Position numbers and translations under genes: made by a program
In this document: positions 16,483 through 27,525 of the stretch, piece after piece
Layout of the letters: every line of letters begins with the position of its first letter
Position numbering within the stretch: position 1 is the stretch's first letter
Source of the DNA: Panicum virgatum
Taxonomy: Eukaryota; Streptophyta; Magnoliopsida; Poales; Poaceae
Direction: 5' to 3'
Length of the DNA: 64,000 bases
Assembly (NCBI RefSeq): GCF_016808335.1
Contig: NC_053138.1
Coordinates: 14,687,900 to 14,751,899, forward strand
Notes under the pieces: generated by a model
Seen by the model: the letters and a program-made list of their open reading frames with translations, nothing else
Told to the model about the DNA's origin: nothing
The model's database searches: none

Positions 16483-19400
16483 ATGCTTGTGAGATTGGGC
16501 TTCGTCGTTGTAGCCTCCGTCGCAGCTTTAACTATTAACAGAGCTAACAATCGGGGCAGGCATCATAAAGGTAACATTCAATAGTTCAATATCCCCTTTT
16601 GTTCAGTTCAGTTAGACACTCAAGCATCCGTGCTTTCAGAAAATGGCCAAGCAAGGGAAAGGAAGGACAAGACACACCATTCTGAACATGTATGTATATC
16701 TTATTCCAGTTGCAATTCCTAAAAAAAATTATGTTGTATGGGTGGCCTATGTCATACTGATCTCCCCAACTGCTGTTGCAGGGTGAGAAAGAAGAGAAGG
16801 AAGAGGTTAAAACAATCAGCAGCATGATCAACTCAGCCCGATCGCTAGACGATGACGACGATGATATGCTTTCCGAGATTGAGAGTCTACTGTCAGGAGA
16901 CATTGACATCCCTATACCAAGGGATCGGTTCGATGTAAATGGACGGTCAGGGTACAACGCTCACATGGCTAATGAGGCTGCTGAGATAGACAGGCTGCGC
17001 AGCCTAGTGCGGGAGATGGAGGAGAGGGAAGTGAAGCTCGAAGGCGAGCTGCTGGAGTACTACGGCATGAAGGAGATGGAGACCGACGTCGCTGAGCTGC
17101 AGAAGCAGCTCAAGAGCAAGACGGTGGAGATCAACATTCTCAACAACACCATCAATTCAATGCAGGCAGAGCGGAAGAAGCTGCAGGATGAGGTTGCTCG
17201 TGGAGCGGTAGCCAAGGAAGAGCTCGACAAGGCTAGAAGCAAGATTAAGGAGCTGCAGCGGCAGATACAGCTGGAGGCTGGCCAGACAAAAGGTCAGCTG
17301 ATGCTTCTGAAACAGCAGGTTATCGGATTGAAAGCCAAGGAGGAAGAGGCAGCCAAAAAAGAAGCCGAGGTCCAGCGAAAGCTGAAGAAGCTCAAGGAAT
17401 TGGAATTGGAGGTTGTTGAGCTCAGGAGGAAGAACAAGGAGCTTCTGTACGAGAAGAGGGATCTCATAGTGAAGTTGGATGCAGCAGAAGGGAAAATAAC
17501 AGAGGTATCTTACTACTCTTACTCTACAATCAGTGAAACTTGAATTCACATGATATTATTGTGACTTTCCTCTTATGCATGAGTCATGACAGTCATTATT
17601 CAAGATATTGCACAGCCTAATTATCAACATATTCCATGGCTAGTTCAACAGAAATTCAGTTAGATAAATACTTTACTACAGCATGTGTTAAGAGACAGCC
17701 TTCCATTTAACAACCAAATCAGAATTTATTTACAAAGGAAGAACGAACCTACTAGTTTCCTGCAAAGTATCATTTAGTCTTGATATACTCTTGAGATGTG
17801 TGCTAATGGAATACCCTATCATGCATCATGCAGAGCGATGTTGTCGCCCACGCAAGAGAAAAGATAAACAAGCTGAGGCATACAAATGAGGACCTCATAA
17901 AGCAAGTGGAAGGCCTGCAAATGAACAGATTCAGTGAAGTAGAGGAGTTGGTGTACCTGCGTTGGGTCAATGCTTGTCTGAGATTCGAGCTCCGCAACTA
18001 TCAGACGCCATCAGGGAAAGTCTCTGCCCGTGATCTTAACAGGACCCTGAGCCCCAAGTCACAGGAAAGGGCCAAACAGCTTATGTTAGAGTATGCAGGA
18101 TCTGAACGAGGCCAGGGTGATACAGACCTTGAGAGTGTTTCTTCAATGCCTTCTACACCTGGAAGTGAAGACTTTGACAATGTTTCAATTGACAGTTCTT
18201 CCAGCAGATACAGCTTCCTAAGCAAAAGGCCTAATCTGATGCAAAAGTTCAAAAAGTGGGGAAGCAGGAAGGATGATAGCAGTACTTTAGCCTCCCCAAT
18301 CAGTGGCTCTCCAATGAGGAAACCAAAGGGCCCCCTGGAAGCTCTCATGCTAAAAAATGCAGGAGATGGTACAGCCATAACAACGTTTGGACAGAGAGAT
18401 CCCAGTGACATCTTGGACGAGGAAAATGTTGCATCCTCATTCCAATTGATGTCAAAGACAGTCGAAGGTTTTGCAGATGAGAAGTATCCCGCTTACAAAG
18501 ACAGGCACAAACTTGCAACTGAACGGGAGAAGGCGATAAAAGAGAAGGCTGGGCAAGCAAGAGCACAAAAGTTTGGTGGTGGCCATAGTTCAGCTCTTGT
18601 TTCTTCTCCAGAAGGTGCACTCCCACCAAAACTTGCTCAGATTAAGGAGAGAGCCCCAGCAGCTAATGCTGCATCCAGTGAGCAATCTAGTGACAATCAA
18701 AACAACACCCTGGTGGTGAGCCAGTTGAAGCTCGCCAACATTGAGAAGAGAGCAACAAGAGTACCTAGGCCACCTCCCACTCGATCAACCGCTGCTTCAG
18801 GAGCTACCAATACTTCAAGTGGAGTACAAACACCACGTCCACCAGGTGCACCTCCTCCTCCGCCGCCGCCTCCTGGGAAAGCTGGTGGCCCACCGCCACC
18901 GCCACCACCTCCAGGTGCTCTACCCAGGAGCCTTGCTGGGGGTGACAAGGTACACCGTGCACCGGAGATCGTGGAGTTCTATCAAAGTCTCATGAAGCGT
19001 GAAGCAAAGAAGGAGACATCTCTAGGATCAGTGTCATCCAATGTTTCTGATGCCAGGAGTAATATGATTGGAGAGATTGAGAACAGATCAACATTCCTAT
19101 TGGCTGTAAGTATTTTCTGCTGGCAGCACCTTGCATAAATCCTGCCAAATTTATGCATTCCATTATTAATGTGAAATCTAATTGATAGCCTAAATTTAAT
19201 CTGGAAAATGATTAAAAAAAATTAAAAAAACATGGAATGCTGCAGGTCAAAGCTGATGTAGAGACGCAAGGAGAATTTGTTGAGTCCCTAGCAAGCGAGG
19301 TCCGAGGAGCAAGCTTTGTAAATATTGATGTTGTTGTTGCATTTGTTAATTGGTTGGACGAGGAGCTATCCTTCTTGGTAAGTAGCCCGACCATATCCTT

Positions 19401-20399
19401 CATACATCGCATACAAAGTAATAGGAGTCCCAGGTATTGTACTTAGGACACAATGACATAATACCAAAGAGGATCAATGACTTTTTAGGTTGATGAACGA
19501 GCAGTGCTAAAACATTTCGATTGGCCAGAGAGCAAAACTGATGCAATAAGAGAAGCAGCTTTTGAGTACCAAGACCTGATAAAGTTACAAAACAAGGTCT
19601 CATCCTTTACCGATGATCCACAACTTTCATGTGAAGAAGCTCTCAAGAAGATGTATTCCTTGCTTGAGAAGTAAGTGTCGCATCTGACATAGTGAAACAG
19701 GAAATGTTTTTGCTAGGTCTAAGGCATATTGATAAAAATGATTTTACCTAAATTGATGACTTCACGAACTAACTGGTACCATACTTATGCCAGGGTGGAG
19801 CAGAGTGTCTATGCACTACTCCGCACTAGAGACATGGCCATCTCACGTTACAAGGAATATGGGATCCCAGTTGACTGGCTGTCTGATTCTGGAGTAGTTG
19901 GCAAGGTGTGCATCTCTAGCATATACCCCATTTATGTTCACCTGATAAGCAACCTATTTTGCCATCCTTAATTTAAAAAGATACATGTGTAATTTCCTTA
20001 CAAAGGTGAGTATGTTTTAAGTCAGAAGAGTATGCATCAAAACTAACTCAAATCTATTTTATATGTTGGAGTAGATAAAATTGGCATCTGTCCAGCTCGC
20101 AAACAAGTATATGAAGAGGGTTGCTTCAGAACTTGATGCTTTGCAAGGCACCGAGAAAGAGCCCAATAGAGAGTTTTTGCTTCTCCAGGGTGTGAGGTTC
20201 GCTTTCCGAGTTCATCAGGTAAAGACTTCAAATCTATATTCGGAATCAGTCACTTCACAGGTGATTTCGAATCAGAAACTAATTCCTCGACCTTCTGCAG
20301 TTTGCCGGAGGCTTTGATGCAGAAAGTATGAAAGCTTTTGAAGAGCTAAGAAGCAAGATGGCTACACAGCCATCAGCTGCGCAGATAACTGAGGCATAA
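16483..20399 (+). CDS. CHUP1: CHUP1 (chloroplast unusual positioning protein)
   Basis: Nine exons join in frame into 933 codons plus stop: 16483-16570, 16640-16689, 16782-17504, 17834-19105, 19246-19377, 19489-19670, 19794-19905, 20075-20218, 20301-20399. CHUP1 sits on the chloroplast outer envelope and couples chloroplasts to actin for light-driven movement. Seen: an N-terminal hydrophobic anchor (VRLGFVVVASVAALTI, residues 3-18), an acidic stretch with a DDDDDDM cluster, a long coiled coil (about 90-320) rich in KELQRQIQLE-type heptads, the conserved QVEGLQMNRFSEVEEL segment, a serine-rich linker, a proline-rich motif with two octaproline runs (about 622-657; profilin-binding in the Arabidopsis protein), and the conserved C-terminal domain (about 660-925) including HRAPEIVEFYQSLMKRE, NRSTFLLAVKADVE and ALLRTRDMAISRYKE. 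The first two exons (138 nt) carry the anchor. An AATAAA at 20,502-20,507 is a likely polyadenylation signal. No lesions seen. Confidence 0.95.
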
Positions 20400-20501
20400 T
20401 TTGAACACAGGAGTCAATACACATCTGGCTCGAAAAGCCATTTTTAGTTGATTAGCTTACGTGTACAAAAGAGAAGTGTAAATTTCAGTATTGCGTAGGA
20501 C

Positions 20502-20507
20502 AATAAA
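20502..20507 (+). terminator. Likely poly(A) signal of CHUP1
   Basis: AATAAA about 100 bp after the CHUP1 stop codon. Confidence 0.45.
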
Positions 20508-21190
20508 AGTCTTCAGGTTTTGTTCATAGATATACCAGTTTTACTTAAAGAGTATAGATCTTTTTTTTCATTTAAAGGCTGTAAATTGTGCACAAGCAAT
20601 TTCTGAAAAAGGAAACCTAGCAGGTAGCCAGATATATTCTAACTGAGCGTAGTTTTGCTGCTAATGAATGTCCATTCGGGTAGTCTGAAACTATGGAGAT
20701 TATTCTTGTAAATGAACCTTACTACCTTACTGGATTTGCAATTCTGAAGGGATTGCCCAGTCACTACCCACAGACACACAATGCTGGAACAGCAGATCTA
20801 ACTTCGAAAAATCATACCAGGACAAAAGTCCACCTGAAGTGAAGGGAGAAGGTCGAGGTTGCGGCGGCGAGCTCCACCAGAACGGAGAAGCGACCGCTTG
20901 CGGTGGGCGACTTTCCCTCGTTTCGCCGCCTACTAGCCGCCGGAGCCTCCTCGGCTCGCGGCAGCGATCAGAGCGGTTACCGGTGGCGACGTCGCTCCTC
21001 AGTGGAAGCAAGTCACTGCAGAGTGCAGAGGCGGCTCTTCCGGATTCAGGACGGTGAAGCAAGGCGACATCGTTGGTTATTTGGACCCTTGACGACTGGG
21101 CCGCAAATTGGCCCTATCTCATTTATCAGCCCACGTGCAGTCGAACCAGGATCCAGCCCATCTCAAGTCGCCCCGCCGCCCGCTCGAAAT
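20508..21190. other. Intergenic, no gene recognised
   Basis: After the CHUP1 3' end the sequence becomes GC-rich from about 20,830 to 21,190, with overlapping ORFs on both strands (e.g. minus 21,062-20,727) that resemble no family I know. It was contiguous with 21,884 onward before the LINE inserted. Confidence 0.4.
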
Positions 21191-21204
21191 TTCCCCCGCA
21201 GCCA
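21191..21204. repeat. LINE target-site duplication, left copy
   Basis: TTCCCCCGCAGCCA, exactly repeated at 21,870-21,883 on the other side of the LINE fragment. Confidence 0.9.
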
Positions 21205-21869
21205 GTACACAGCGAAGTCAGCCTACGTCCTACGATGTGAAATTCAGAGGTTCCTTTTGCAGCTTCAACTCCAACCGAGTCTGGAAGGCGTATGCTGAAC
21301 CAAAACACAAGTTTTTCACTTGGCTACTAGTACAAGAAAAGATTTTGACAGCAGACAGGTTGCAGCAAAGAACGTGGCCTTGCGATCCATTGTGCCAGCT
21401 TTGCCGTCAGGAGCCTGAGACGGCGACTCACCTATGCTTGCACTGCCCATTCGCGCAGCGAGTCTGGGATCACGTTCAGGCGTGGACAGGCAACAGGGTC
21501 ATGAAGCCAACTGCAACTATGTGCATAGAGGAGTGGTGGAACCAGGAAGTGCATCTGCAGACAAAGGAGGAACGTCGATCTTGGGCGGCGATTAATATGT
21601 ACACGGTTTGGAATTTGTGGAAGGAATGAAATCGACAGATCTTTTAAGCTAAAGAGGCTGACTCGACGACAGTATTCCAGTTCCTGAAGGAGGAGATGAC
21701 TCTGCGCGTCCAGGCGTGTGGAACGCCGGTGTTTTACTAGTTTCTAATGTAATTTCAGCAAGAGTTCAGAGTTTGTTTAAGTTATTTATGTAATAGAACT
21801 TCTGTAAGACTAAACTTGTTTTCCCTTCTAACATGATTTGGCAGTGCTCATGCACTTTATTAAAAAAAA
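21205..21869 (+). mobile_element. 5'-truncated L1-like LINE with zf-RVT remnant
   Basis: A 665-bp insertion between two perfect 14-bp direct repeats ends in a short poly(A) run (TTTATTAAAAAAAA), the hallmark of target-primed reverse transcription. The coding remnant is the reverse-transcriptase zinc-binding domain at the C-terminus of plant L1 ORF2: YTAKSAY near the left end, then, after a frame change, FFTWLLVQEKILTADRL, CQLCRQEPE, THLCLHCPFAQRVW and later NMYTVWNLWKE. The frame shift near 21,245 and a stop (TGA, 21,627-21,629) show it is dead. The upstream endonuclease and reverse transcriptase are absent, consistent with 5' truncation. Confidence 0.9.
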
Positions 21870-21883
21870 TTCCCCCGCAGCCA
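21870..21883. repeat. LINE target-site duplication, right copy
   Basis: Second copy of TTCCCCCGCAGCCA directly after the poly(A) tail. Confidence 0.9.
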
Positions 21884-22626
21884 CAGTCCCACTACCAGCT
21901 CCGACTCGGACGCGGCCTCAGCCTCCGAAGGCCATCTTCCGCCGCGTCACTTCTTGTCTAATTTGTTCCTGCAATTTTGCTTCTATCGTGTGTTCATTTG
22001 CACATGACGTATGCATCTCAGTGAAATGCAGTAGTGATACTGATACAAAATTTCCGACCTCGACTCTTCCCAGTGCAGTGATGCGGGCATGCGGCCGACG
22101 CCAGCCGTCCCAGCTGCGACCGCGTGCGCGCAGCGCCGTCAGCTAGTCACCCAGTCATCGCCGCTCTCTCGGCTGCCCGGCGAACGCCGATGCCTCTCCG
22201 CCGCTCTGTGTTCACTGGTCACCGGAGCGCCACGCCGCCATTGCGTGCGGCGGCCGCCGCCTGCCTCAGTGAACAATCCCCCGCGCGTTCCGCCGGCTAG
22301 GGACGATCAACAAATCGTCTCCCAAAACCAGCTTGATTTTTCTCATCGAACTCACGTGCGCGCTGCGAGACCTGCCCCGCGCGCCCACATGGCGACCGTG
22401 ACGCGTGCCGGCCGCCTGCGCCGTCGCCGTGTCGCGGACTCGAACCGTCGATGCCCTCGCCATCGTGTGCCACCACACCAGATACTCCAAGCAGCTAGGC
22501 ATCTCGATCCCGCGGTTAGAATAGAGTTCTGATCCGAATGACACGGTGAAAAAGCAAGGCCAGGAACCCAGGAGCAGGGTCGCGGGCAGAGCTAGCGGTC
22601 GTCGCCTTGCTCCCACACACGTCGCG

Positions 22627-22653
22627 CATGCACGCGCGGCGCCCGGACACGTG
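22627..22653 (+). promoter_or_regulatory. RY element plus G-box/ABRE upstream of oleosin
   Basis: CATGCA at 22,627-22,632 and CACGTG at 22,648-22,653 lie about 200 bp upstream of the oleosin ATG. RY motifs (B3 factors such as ABI3/FUS3) and ABREs (bZIP) typically pair in seed-expressed oleosin promoters. The role here is inferred from that. Confidence 0.5.
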
Positions 22654-22767
22654 CCGGCGCGGGCACGTCCTTCTCCGCGCCTTTAACTCCTCCCCGCCTT
22701 TGCCCAACTACTCCCGCAGACAGACGTGCCATCCCGACACCGCCCGCCGAGCTGCTGCCCCCCGGCT

Positions 22768-22794
22768 CCCCCCCCCCCCCCCCCCCCCCCCCCC
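22768..22794 (+). repeat. Poly(C) tract of 27
   Basis: Uninterrupted run of 27 C, 53 bp before the oleosin start codon, probably in the 5' UTR or core promoter. The length is prone to sequencing error. Confidence 0.85.
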
Positions 22795-22846
22795 TCAAAG
22801 CCCCGCGGCGCGAGTCGAGCCAGGCACGCACGCGACGCGAGCGAGC

Positions 22847-23329
22847 ATGGCGGATCGGCAGCAGCACGTCCACGCGCACGGCGAGCGGCCGGACTCGCCG
22901 TCGGCGGCGCTGCTGCGGCGGGTGCAGACCCACGCGCCCAACTCGACGCAGGTGGTGGGCTTCCTGGCGCTGCTCGTGTCCGGCGCCGTGCTCCTCCTCC
23001 TGACGGGGCTCACGCTGACGGGCGCCGTCGTGGCGCTCGTCTTCCTGGGCCCGATCGCGCTGCTCACCAGCCCCATCTGGGTGCCCGTCGCCATCGCGGT
23101 CACCGTCCTCGCCGCCGCCGCGCTCTCCGCCTGCGGCTTCGCTGTCGCGGCGCTCGCGACGGGCACCTGGATGTACCGCTACTTCACGGGGCGCCACCCC
23201 GTGGGCGCCGACCGGGTGGACTACGCGCGCAGCCGGATCGCCGACACGGCCAGCAACGTCAAGGACTACGCGCGCGAGTACGGCGGCTACCTGCACAGCC
23301 GCTCCAAGGACGCCGCGCCAGGCGCCTAG
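22847..23329 (+). CDS. Oleosin (oil-body structural protein)
   Basis: A single-exon gene of 160 residues. Oleosins coat lipid droplets, with a hydrophobic hairpin inserted in the triacylglycerol core. Seen: a short hydrophilic N-terminus (MADRQQ..., 1-36), a hydrophobic stretch (about 37-107) of normal length, and the diagnostic proline knot PX5SPX3P at residues 69-80 (P69, S75, P76, P80), followed by an amphipathic C-terminus containing [21 protein letters not shown]. The frame is open upstream to 22,607, but those codons are low-complexity proline runs across the poly(C) tract; the ATG at 22,847 begins the family-like N-terminus. RY and ABRE motifs upstream suggest seed expression (inference). 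A low-molecular-weight isoform is likely; subtype not assigned. Confidence 0.93.
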   Translation: MADRQQHVHAHGERPDSPSAALLRRVQTHAPNSTQVVGFLALLVSGAVLLLLTGLTLTGAVVALVFLGPIALLTSPIWVPVAIAVTVLAAAALSACGFAVAALATGTWMYRYFTGRHPVGADRVDYARSRIADTASNVKDYAREYGGYLHSRSKDAAPGA

Positions 23330-23969
23330 GCGGCGCGGCGGCGCGCGCGCAGCCGGTAGCTAGGTCGTCGCGGTCTCTTCGTGTTCATCTTTGCGTGTGT
23401 GCTCCAATCCAGTCTCTCTCCGTGTTGTCAATTTCCACTCCTTTTTGCTAGGACACGTAAGATGTTTATCTTGGTACAATTTTATCTTGCTTTCTCCTCG
23501 TGTAATTAGGAAATTAGTTGAATCATAAGAGGACTCGTCATGGCAGCCCGATGAACTCCCTCCCCAAAATGTTTCTCTTGACGAGATGAGGTTATAAATC
23601 GCGTGCCATTTTCAGCAGTTAGATGTCACACAATTACACTACACGACCGAAGAAAATTGAGGCTTCACAGGAAGCAAATGCTGAACACAACGTGTCTAAT
23701 CTCCCTAAAAGATGTCCCGAACTCGCGCCGGCCGAACTCGGTGCTTCCAAATTCCAATCCCACCCGAAAACTCTAGTGGCGTGGGAGGAGGAAGAAGGAA
23801 CTGACGGTGAGGCCCACTAGCACCGAGTGAGGGGGTGACTGAGATCTGCCTCTTGCGGCCTTGTACCTCCAAGCAAAAGAATACTAACAAAAATGGGCCG
23901 GTAGTGAAGAATAATAGGGCCCACATCTCGAAACCCTCGGACATTATTGTGGTGGTGCTAAGGCCCGGA
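23330..23969. other. Intergenic, no gene seen
   Basis: 3' flank of the oleosin gene, then mixed sequence. ORFs on both strands around 23,620-23,944 have no recognisable domain. Confidence 0.45.
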
Positions 23970-23970
23970 A

Positions 23971-25029
23971 GGGCAACTCCAACCGAGCTCTCAAATTTAA
24001 GTCTCTATTCCTCTAATTTAGGATCTCTTATCCAGATTACAGCTCTCTACTTTCCTTCGCACTCCAATAATATACCTCCCTACATCTTCCTCTTTCTTTA
24101 TTGATATCTTATAACCAACAATTTAAGTATTATATATGCAAATAGTGTTTATTACCAATAATAGTTTTCTTAATAACTATATCTCTCACTAATAAATTTT
24201 AAACGGACTTATTTATAGCCATTACTCTTAATTGACAGACTAAATCGGTCAATGCATGCATTGACAGACTAATTAACTATCTTTATTACCAATAATGATT
24301 CTCTTAATGACTATATTTCGTACTAATAATTTTTAAACAGACTTATTTATAATTTTTAAATAGATTTATTTATAACCAGACTAAATCGGTCAATGCAGAG
24401 ATTAGAGGTCCTCAACCTGAGTTCACTCCGCGGTCAAATTCGCCATCATCAAGCCAAACCAATCCAATTCCTCGCACCAGCGGCATCACAGCAACCTTGG
24501 CGATTGATTTGAGCCCTTCCCGAGTTGAATCCATCACTGGAGCTATGAAATCGGGCTATCGAACAATGGCAGCCAGCAAGCAGGAGTGGGGAGCGAGTGG
24601 GCAGCCGGCGAGCAAACCACGGTGGCCTCATGGGGGCACGGTGGCTCGCGGGTGGCCAGCGAGCAAGTGGCAGCAGCCACAAGCAGGTGGGGTGGCACGG
24701 GGACCTGCGGGCGGCCACACTGGGGTGCGATGGCCGGCGAGCGGAGCCGCAGGCTGCTGGCCATAGCGGCGTGTGCGAGCTGCCGGCTGGGGGTAGCGAC
24801 GAGCTGGCTGGCTGAAGATGTCCGTGGACGCGCGGGAGCAGCGGCCGTTGGCGCCGTAGGGCGGATGAGGGGTCCCGACGGAGCTCCCAAAAGTGAGAGT
24901 CGAGAGGGGAGAAAAAAGGGCCTCTCATCGGTCGAATGCCGGATGAGAGCTCGGTTGGAGAAGTTTTTTCACTGTTGAACTCTCAAAATCAAGATGAGAG
25001 ATCGGACGAGGCATTGGTTGAAGTTGCCC
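23971..25029. mobile_element. Putative non-autonomous TIR element (~1.06 kb)
   Basis: Left end GGGCAACTCCAACC and right end (reverse complement) GGGCAACTTCAACC form ~14-bp inverted termini, a common grass transposon end. The right flank is TAA and the left GAA, so a 3-bp TWA duplication is only partly supported. The inside contains AT-rich sequence with ATTACCAATAATGATT-like direct repeats and a GC-rich block (24,480-24,900) with no clear coding content. A second inverted GAGCTCGGTTGGAG lies just inside the right end, so two overlapping elements are possible. Confidence 0.4.
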
Positions 25030-25464
25030 TAACCAAACCGACCTGACACATCTATAAAACCTATATAATATTGTGTAATCTATAAAATCTATATAATTGG
25101 TCTCCACTAAGATTCATTTACTTCGATTTCTCTAAACCATGTTAAGCCACGTCATTTCAATTAGTATTGTCCATTGAATCTTAACAACTAGCATAATCTT
25201 TGTCGTCAATACAAAAGATACATCATTAATAGATGAACTTGAAACGGTTACTTGTCGTGTATCAGGGGCACTTACAAAAGACACATCATTAACAGATAAA
25301 CATGAAATAGTTACTCTGTCATGCATCGAGGGTACTTTGTTCGGCACTACCGCTGAGCATTAAGGGGTACTTTGCTGGCCACTACCGTTGAGCATTAAAG
25401 GGAACTTTATTGGCCACTATTGCTGAGCATAAGTCTCTTAGATAGCCTCCACGATACGAACAAG
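25030..25464. other. Intergenic with short diverged direct repeats
   Basis: AT-rich. Around 25,200-25,430 there are repeated pieces (ACAAAAGATACATCATTAA twice, and GTACTTTG followed by ACTACCGTTGAGCATTAA-type units three times). No gene seen. Confidence 0.45.
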
Positions 25465-25639
25465 ATTAAAGAGAAAAATTAGATATGTGCCATTAAAAGA
25501 TCTCAAAGTTAGATATATTACATCGTGATCCACATGTCATTGACTCATGTGAGCCCCACATGTCAATGAGATAATAATGGTTATATATCTAACTTAAAAT
25601 CTTTTAATGGTACAGATCCAAATTTCCCAAATTAAAGAG
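25465..25639. mobile_element. Mutator-like MITE with 9-bp duplication
   Basis: ATTAAAGAG at 25,465-25,473 and again at 25,631-25,639 bracket a ~157-bp element that is nearly all inverted repeat: CCATTAAAAGAT...GTTAGATATA on the left against TATATATCTAAC...ATCTTTTAATGG on the right, with an inner hairpin (ATGTCATTGA / TCAATGAG). A 9-bp duplication and long TIRs are the Mutator-family signature. The exact outer boundary is ambiguous because the repeat overlaps the TIR. Confidence 0.6.
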
Positions 25640-27031
25640 ACTGACTGTACTCCTAAGCTTGCACAGGTATACATATACATTTGCCTATGCCGGCAGTGCC
25701 CTGGAGCTCCAGCGTCGACCGTCTCTATCCCGTGGTGTAGGGGCGAAGCTATAGTGTAATTTTACCATATTTGCACCTCCAATGACTCTATGCACCCACG
25801 AGGCAAATGTACCCCCCCCTCCAATTTGCTCTAGCTTCGCACTGCAGTGGTGCGCGTGTAGCTTCCGCTGTCGGACGCCACGTTGTAGGTAGCGAACGCG
25901 ACGCGACCATCGGCCAGGAACCGACGGAGATCTTGGGCAGCACGCCGCTGGCCTATGCGAGCTGGAAGATGAGGTCCATGTTGTTGGTGGTCCATTTTTC
26001 TTCTCGGTGCAAAATTTACTTTGCTTTGACTTTGCTAATCTCAGTCCCACGAATTTTCTTTTCTTTTCTCTCAAAAGAATTTCTTATGTTTGAGCCGTAC
26101 CGTAAATTTTTGGGAGGAAACAAAGATCACACTAATTTGTAGATGGATTATCATATCTGAGTTCATCTTAGTGATACGATGCTCTCAACCAACAGCCTGT
26201 AAGATGAAGAAAATGTGTAAAAATTATTCTTTTTTGCCTCTGCGATGTGGAAAATAAAAGGGTTCAAATTAGAGAACGATATGTGTGATTGCACCAACTT
26301 TCGAAGAGAGGGTTCTAGAGGTCAATTAGTGACAAGTTTTTGCTAAAAATCCACCATTTCATATTTTTCAACAAATCTTGATCAATATATTACTACATGC
26401 TCTCCATTGTCTTTTATCTAAATTTTTTTTACACCTTTTAGTCATAGTTTATCGAAAAAATTTGCTCAAATCTCTCAACAACGTGCGGGGAATCATCTAG
26501 TAATAATAATGAGTAAGAAACCAGCAATATTTGATTACATCACTTCCATCATAGCAGCAATATTTGGTTATGAAATTAATACTCAAAACTAACGGAACGG
26601 TCAGATTAAACAGAAAATGAAGTTAGGAGGTCATATAGAAATTTTTTGAAAAAAAAGCTGAGGAAGGAAGAGCTAATTTTAAAAGGGCCATATAGAGTAT
26701 TTTCTCTAGGATATTACTGGTTGCCTAAACGGACCGCACCCACGACCATGGATGCGTTAGAATCTATATGGGCTTGGCCCACGCAATATGCTAAAATTCC
26801 AAGTAAACTTTGATGATCCGTACATGGCAAGACTCAAGAGGCCGGTGGAATTCTATTGGCCATGTCATGTGTACGGACGTACGGTACGGGACGGGGAAGC
26901 ACGGGACCGGGAGAGAAGAAGATCTTGCGCCCGAGTCCGTCCTGTTTCAACAAGACAGCCACCACGACGCCGAGAGCCCGACGATTCCATGCCTGCGGGC
27001 CGCAGTCCCAACCCCGGCCGGTGCCCGTGCG
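25640..27031. other. Intergenic, no intact gene
   Basis: Mostly AT-rich. At 25,700-26,010 a GC-richer patch on the minus strand resembles decayed coding sequence but contains stops in every frame I followed and I cannot name the family. Nothing else recognised up to the Copia element. Confidence 0.4.
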
Positions 27032-27036
27032 TCAAC

Positions 27037-27525
27037 TGTTGGTGATATGTCCAAAAGGCTATCATCACAATACGGTTTAAAGGCCTAAGTGGATATTGAT
27101 CTAAGAGGGATTAGGGTTACTAATGGGCCTATGAGATAGAAGCCCATTAGTACGCCCTATATATATGAGGGAGGGGCTAAGGGGGCGATGACCTGAGCCG
27201 CGCCACCTCCCTAGCCGCCGCCCCTCCCTCTCTCTCGGCCGCCGCCCTTGCCGTGCGTGCGGTGCTAGCACACCGACGCTCGGCGTTTCATCCCCGTACG
27301 TGTGGACTCCGTGGAGGCGCTGCTGCGACTGCTGCGCTGATCGGCTGCTGGGATCAAGTACGAGGAGCTCGGTTCGTGGGACGTGATCGACTACTTCCTC
27401 TACATCGACGCGCGATTTCTTCCGCTGCGCTGCGCGTCTAGTGGTAACGATCTATGATCTTCTACTCGCAAGTATCTTGGGTTTATGCGGTAGTGATGCT
27501 AGCGTAGCCTACCCGTTTCCCTACA
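27037..27525 (+). repeat. 5' LTR of the Copia element
   Basis: Starts TGTTGGTGATATG and ends CCCTACA. An 11-bp inverted repeat (TACTAATGGGC / GCCCATTAGTA, 27,118-27,152) lies directly upstream of the TATATATAT box at 27,158-27,166. Confidence 0.95.
27158..27166 (+). promoter_or_regulatory. TATA box of the Copia 5' LTR
   Basis: TATATATAT six bases after the inverted repeat, in the expected U3 position. Confidence 0.55.

Larger units (their letters stand above)
21884..22846. other. Upstream region of the oleosin gene
   Basis: GC-rich intergenic DNA. ORFs here are overlapping and low-complexity. Near the gene there is an RY core (22,627-22,632), a G-box/ABRE (22,648-22,653) and a 27-base poly(C) tract (22,768-22,794). 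Confidence 0.5.

Noticed and set aside
22592..23451. Large minus- and plus-strand ORFs over the oleosin gene
   Set aside because: GC-rich shadows with low-complexity His/Arg or Pro runs; the oleosin proline knot is in a single frame.
25685..26074. Minus-strand 129-codon ORF with possible decayed exon
   Set aside because: Different frames look coding-like in short pieces (e.g. GRVAFATYNVAS-style text), but stops intervene and I cannot name a family with confidence.
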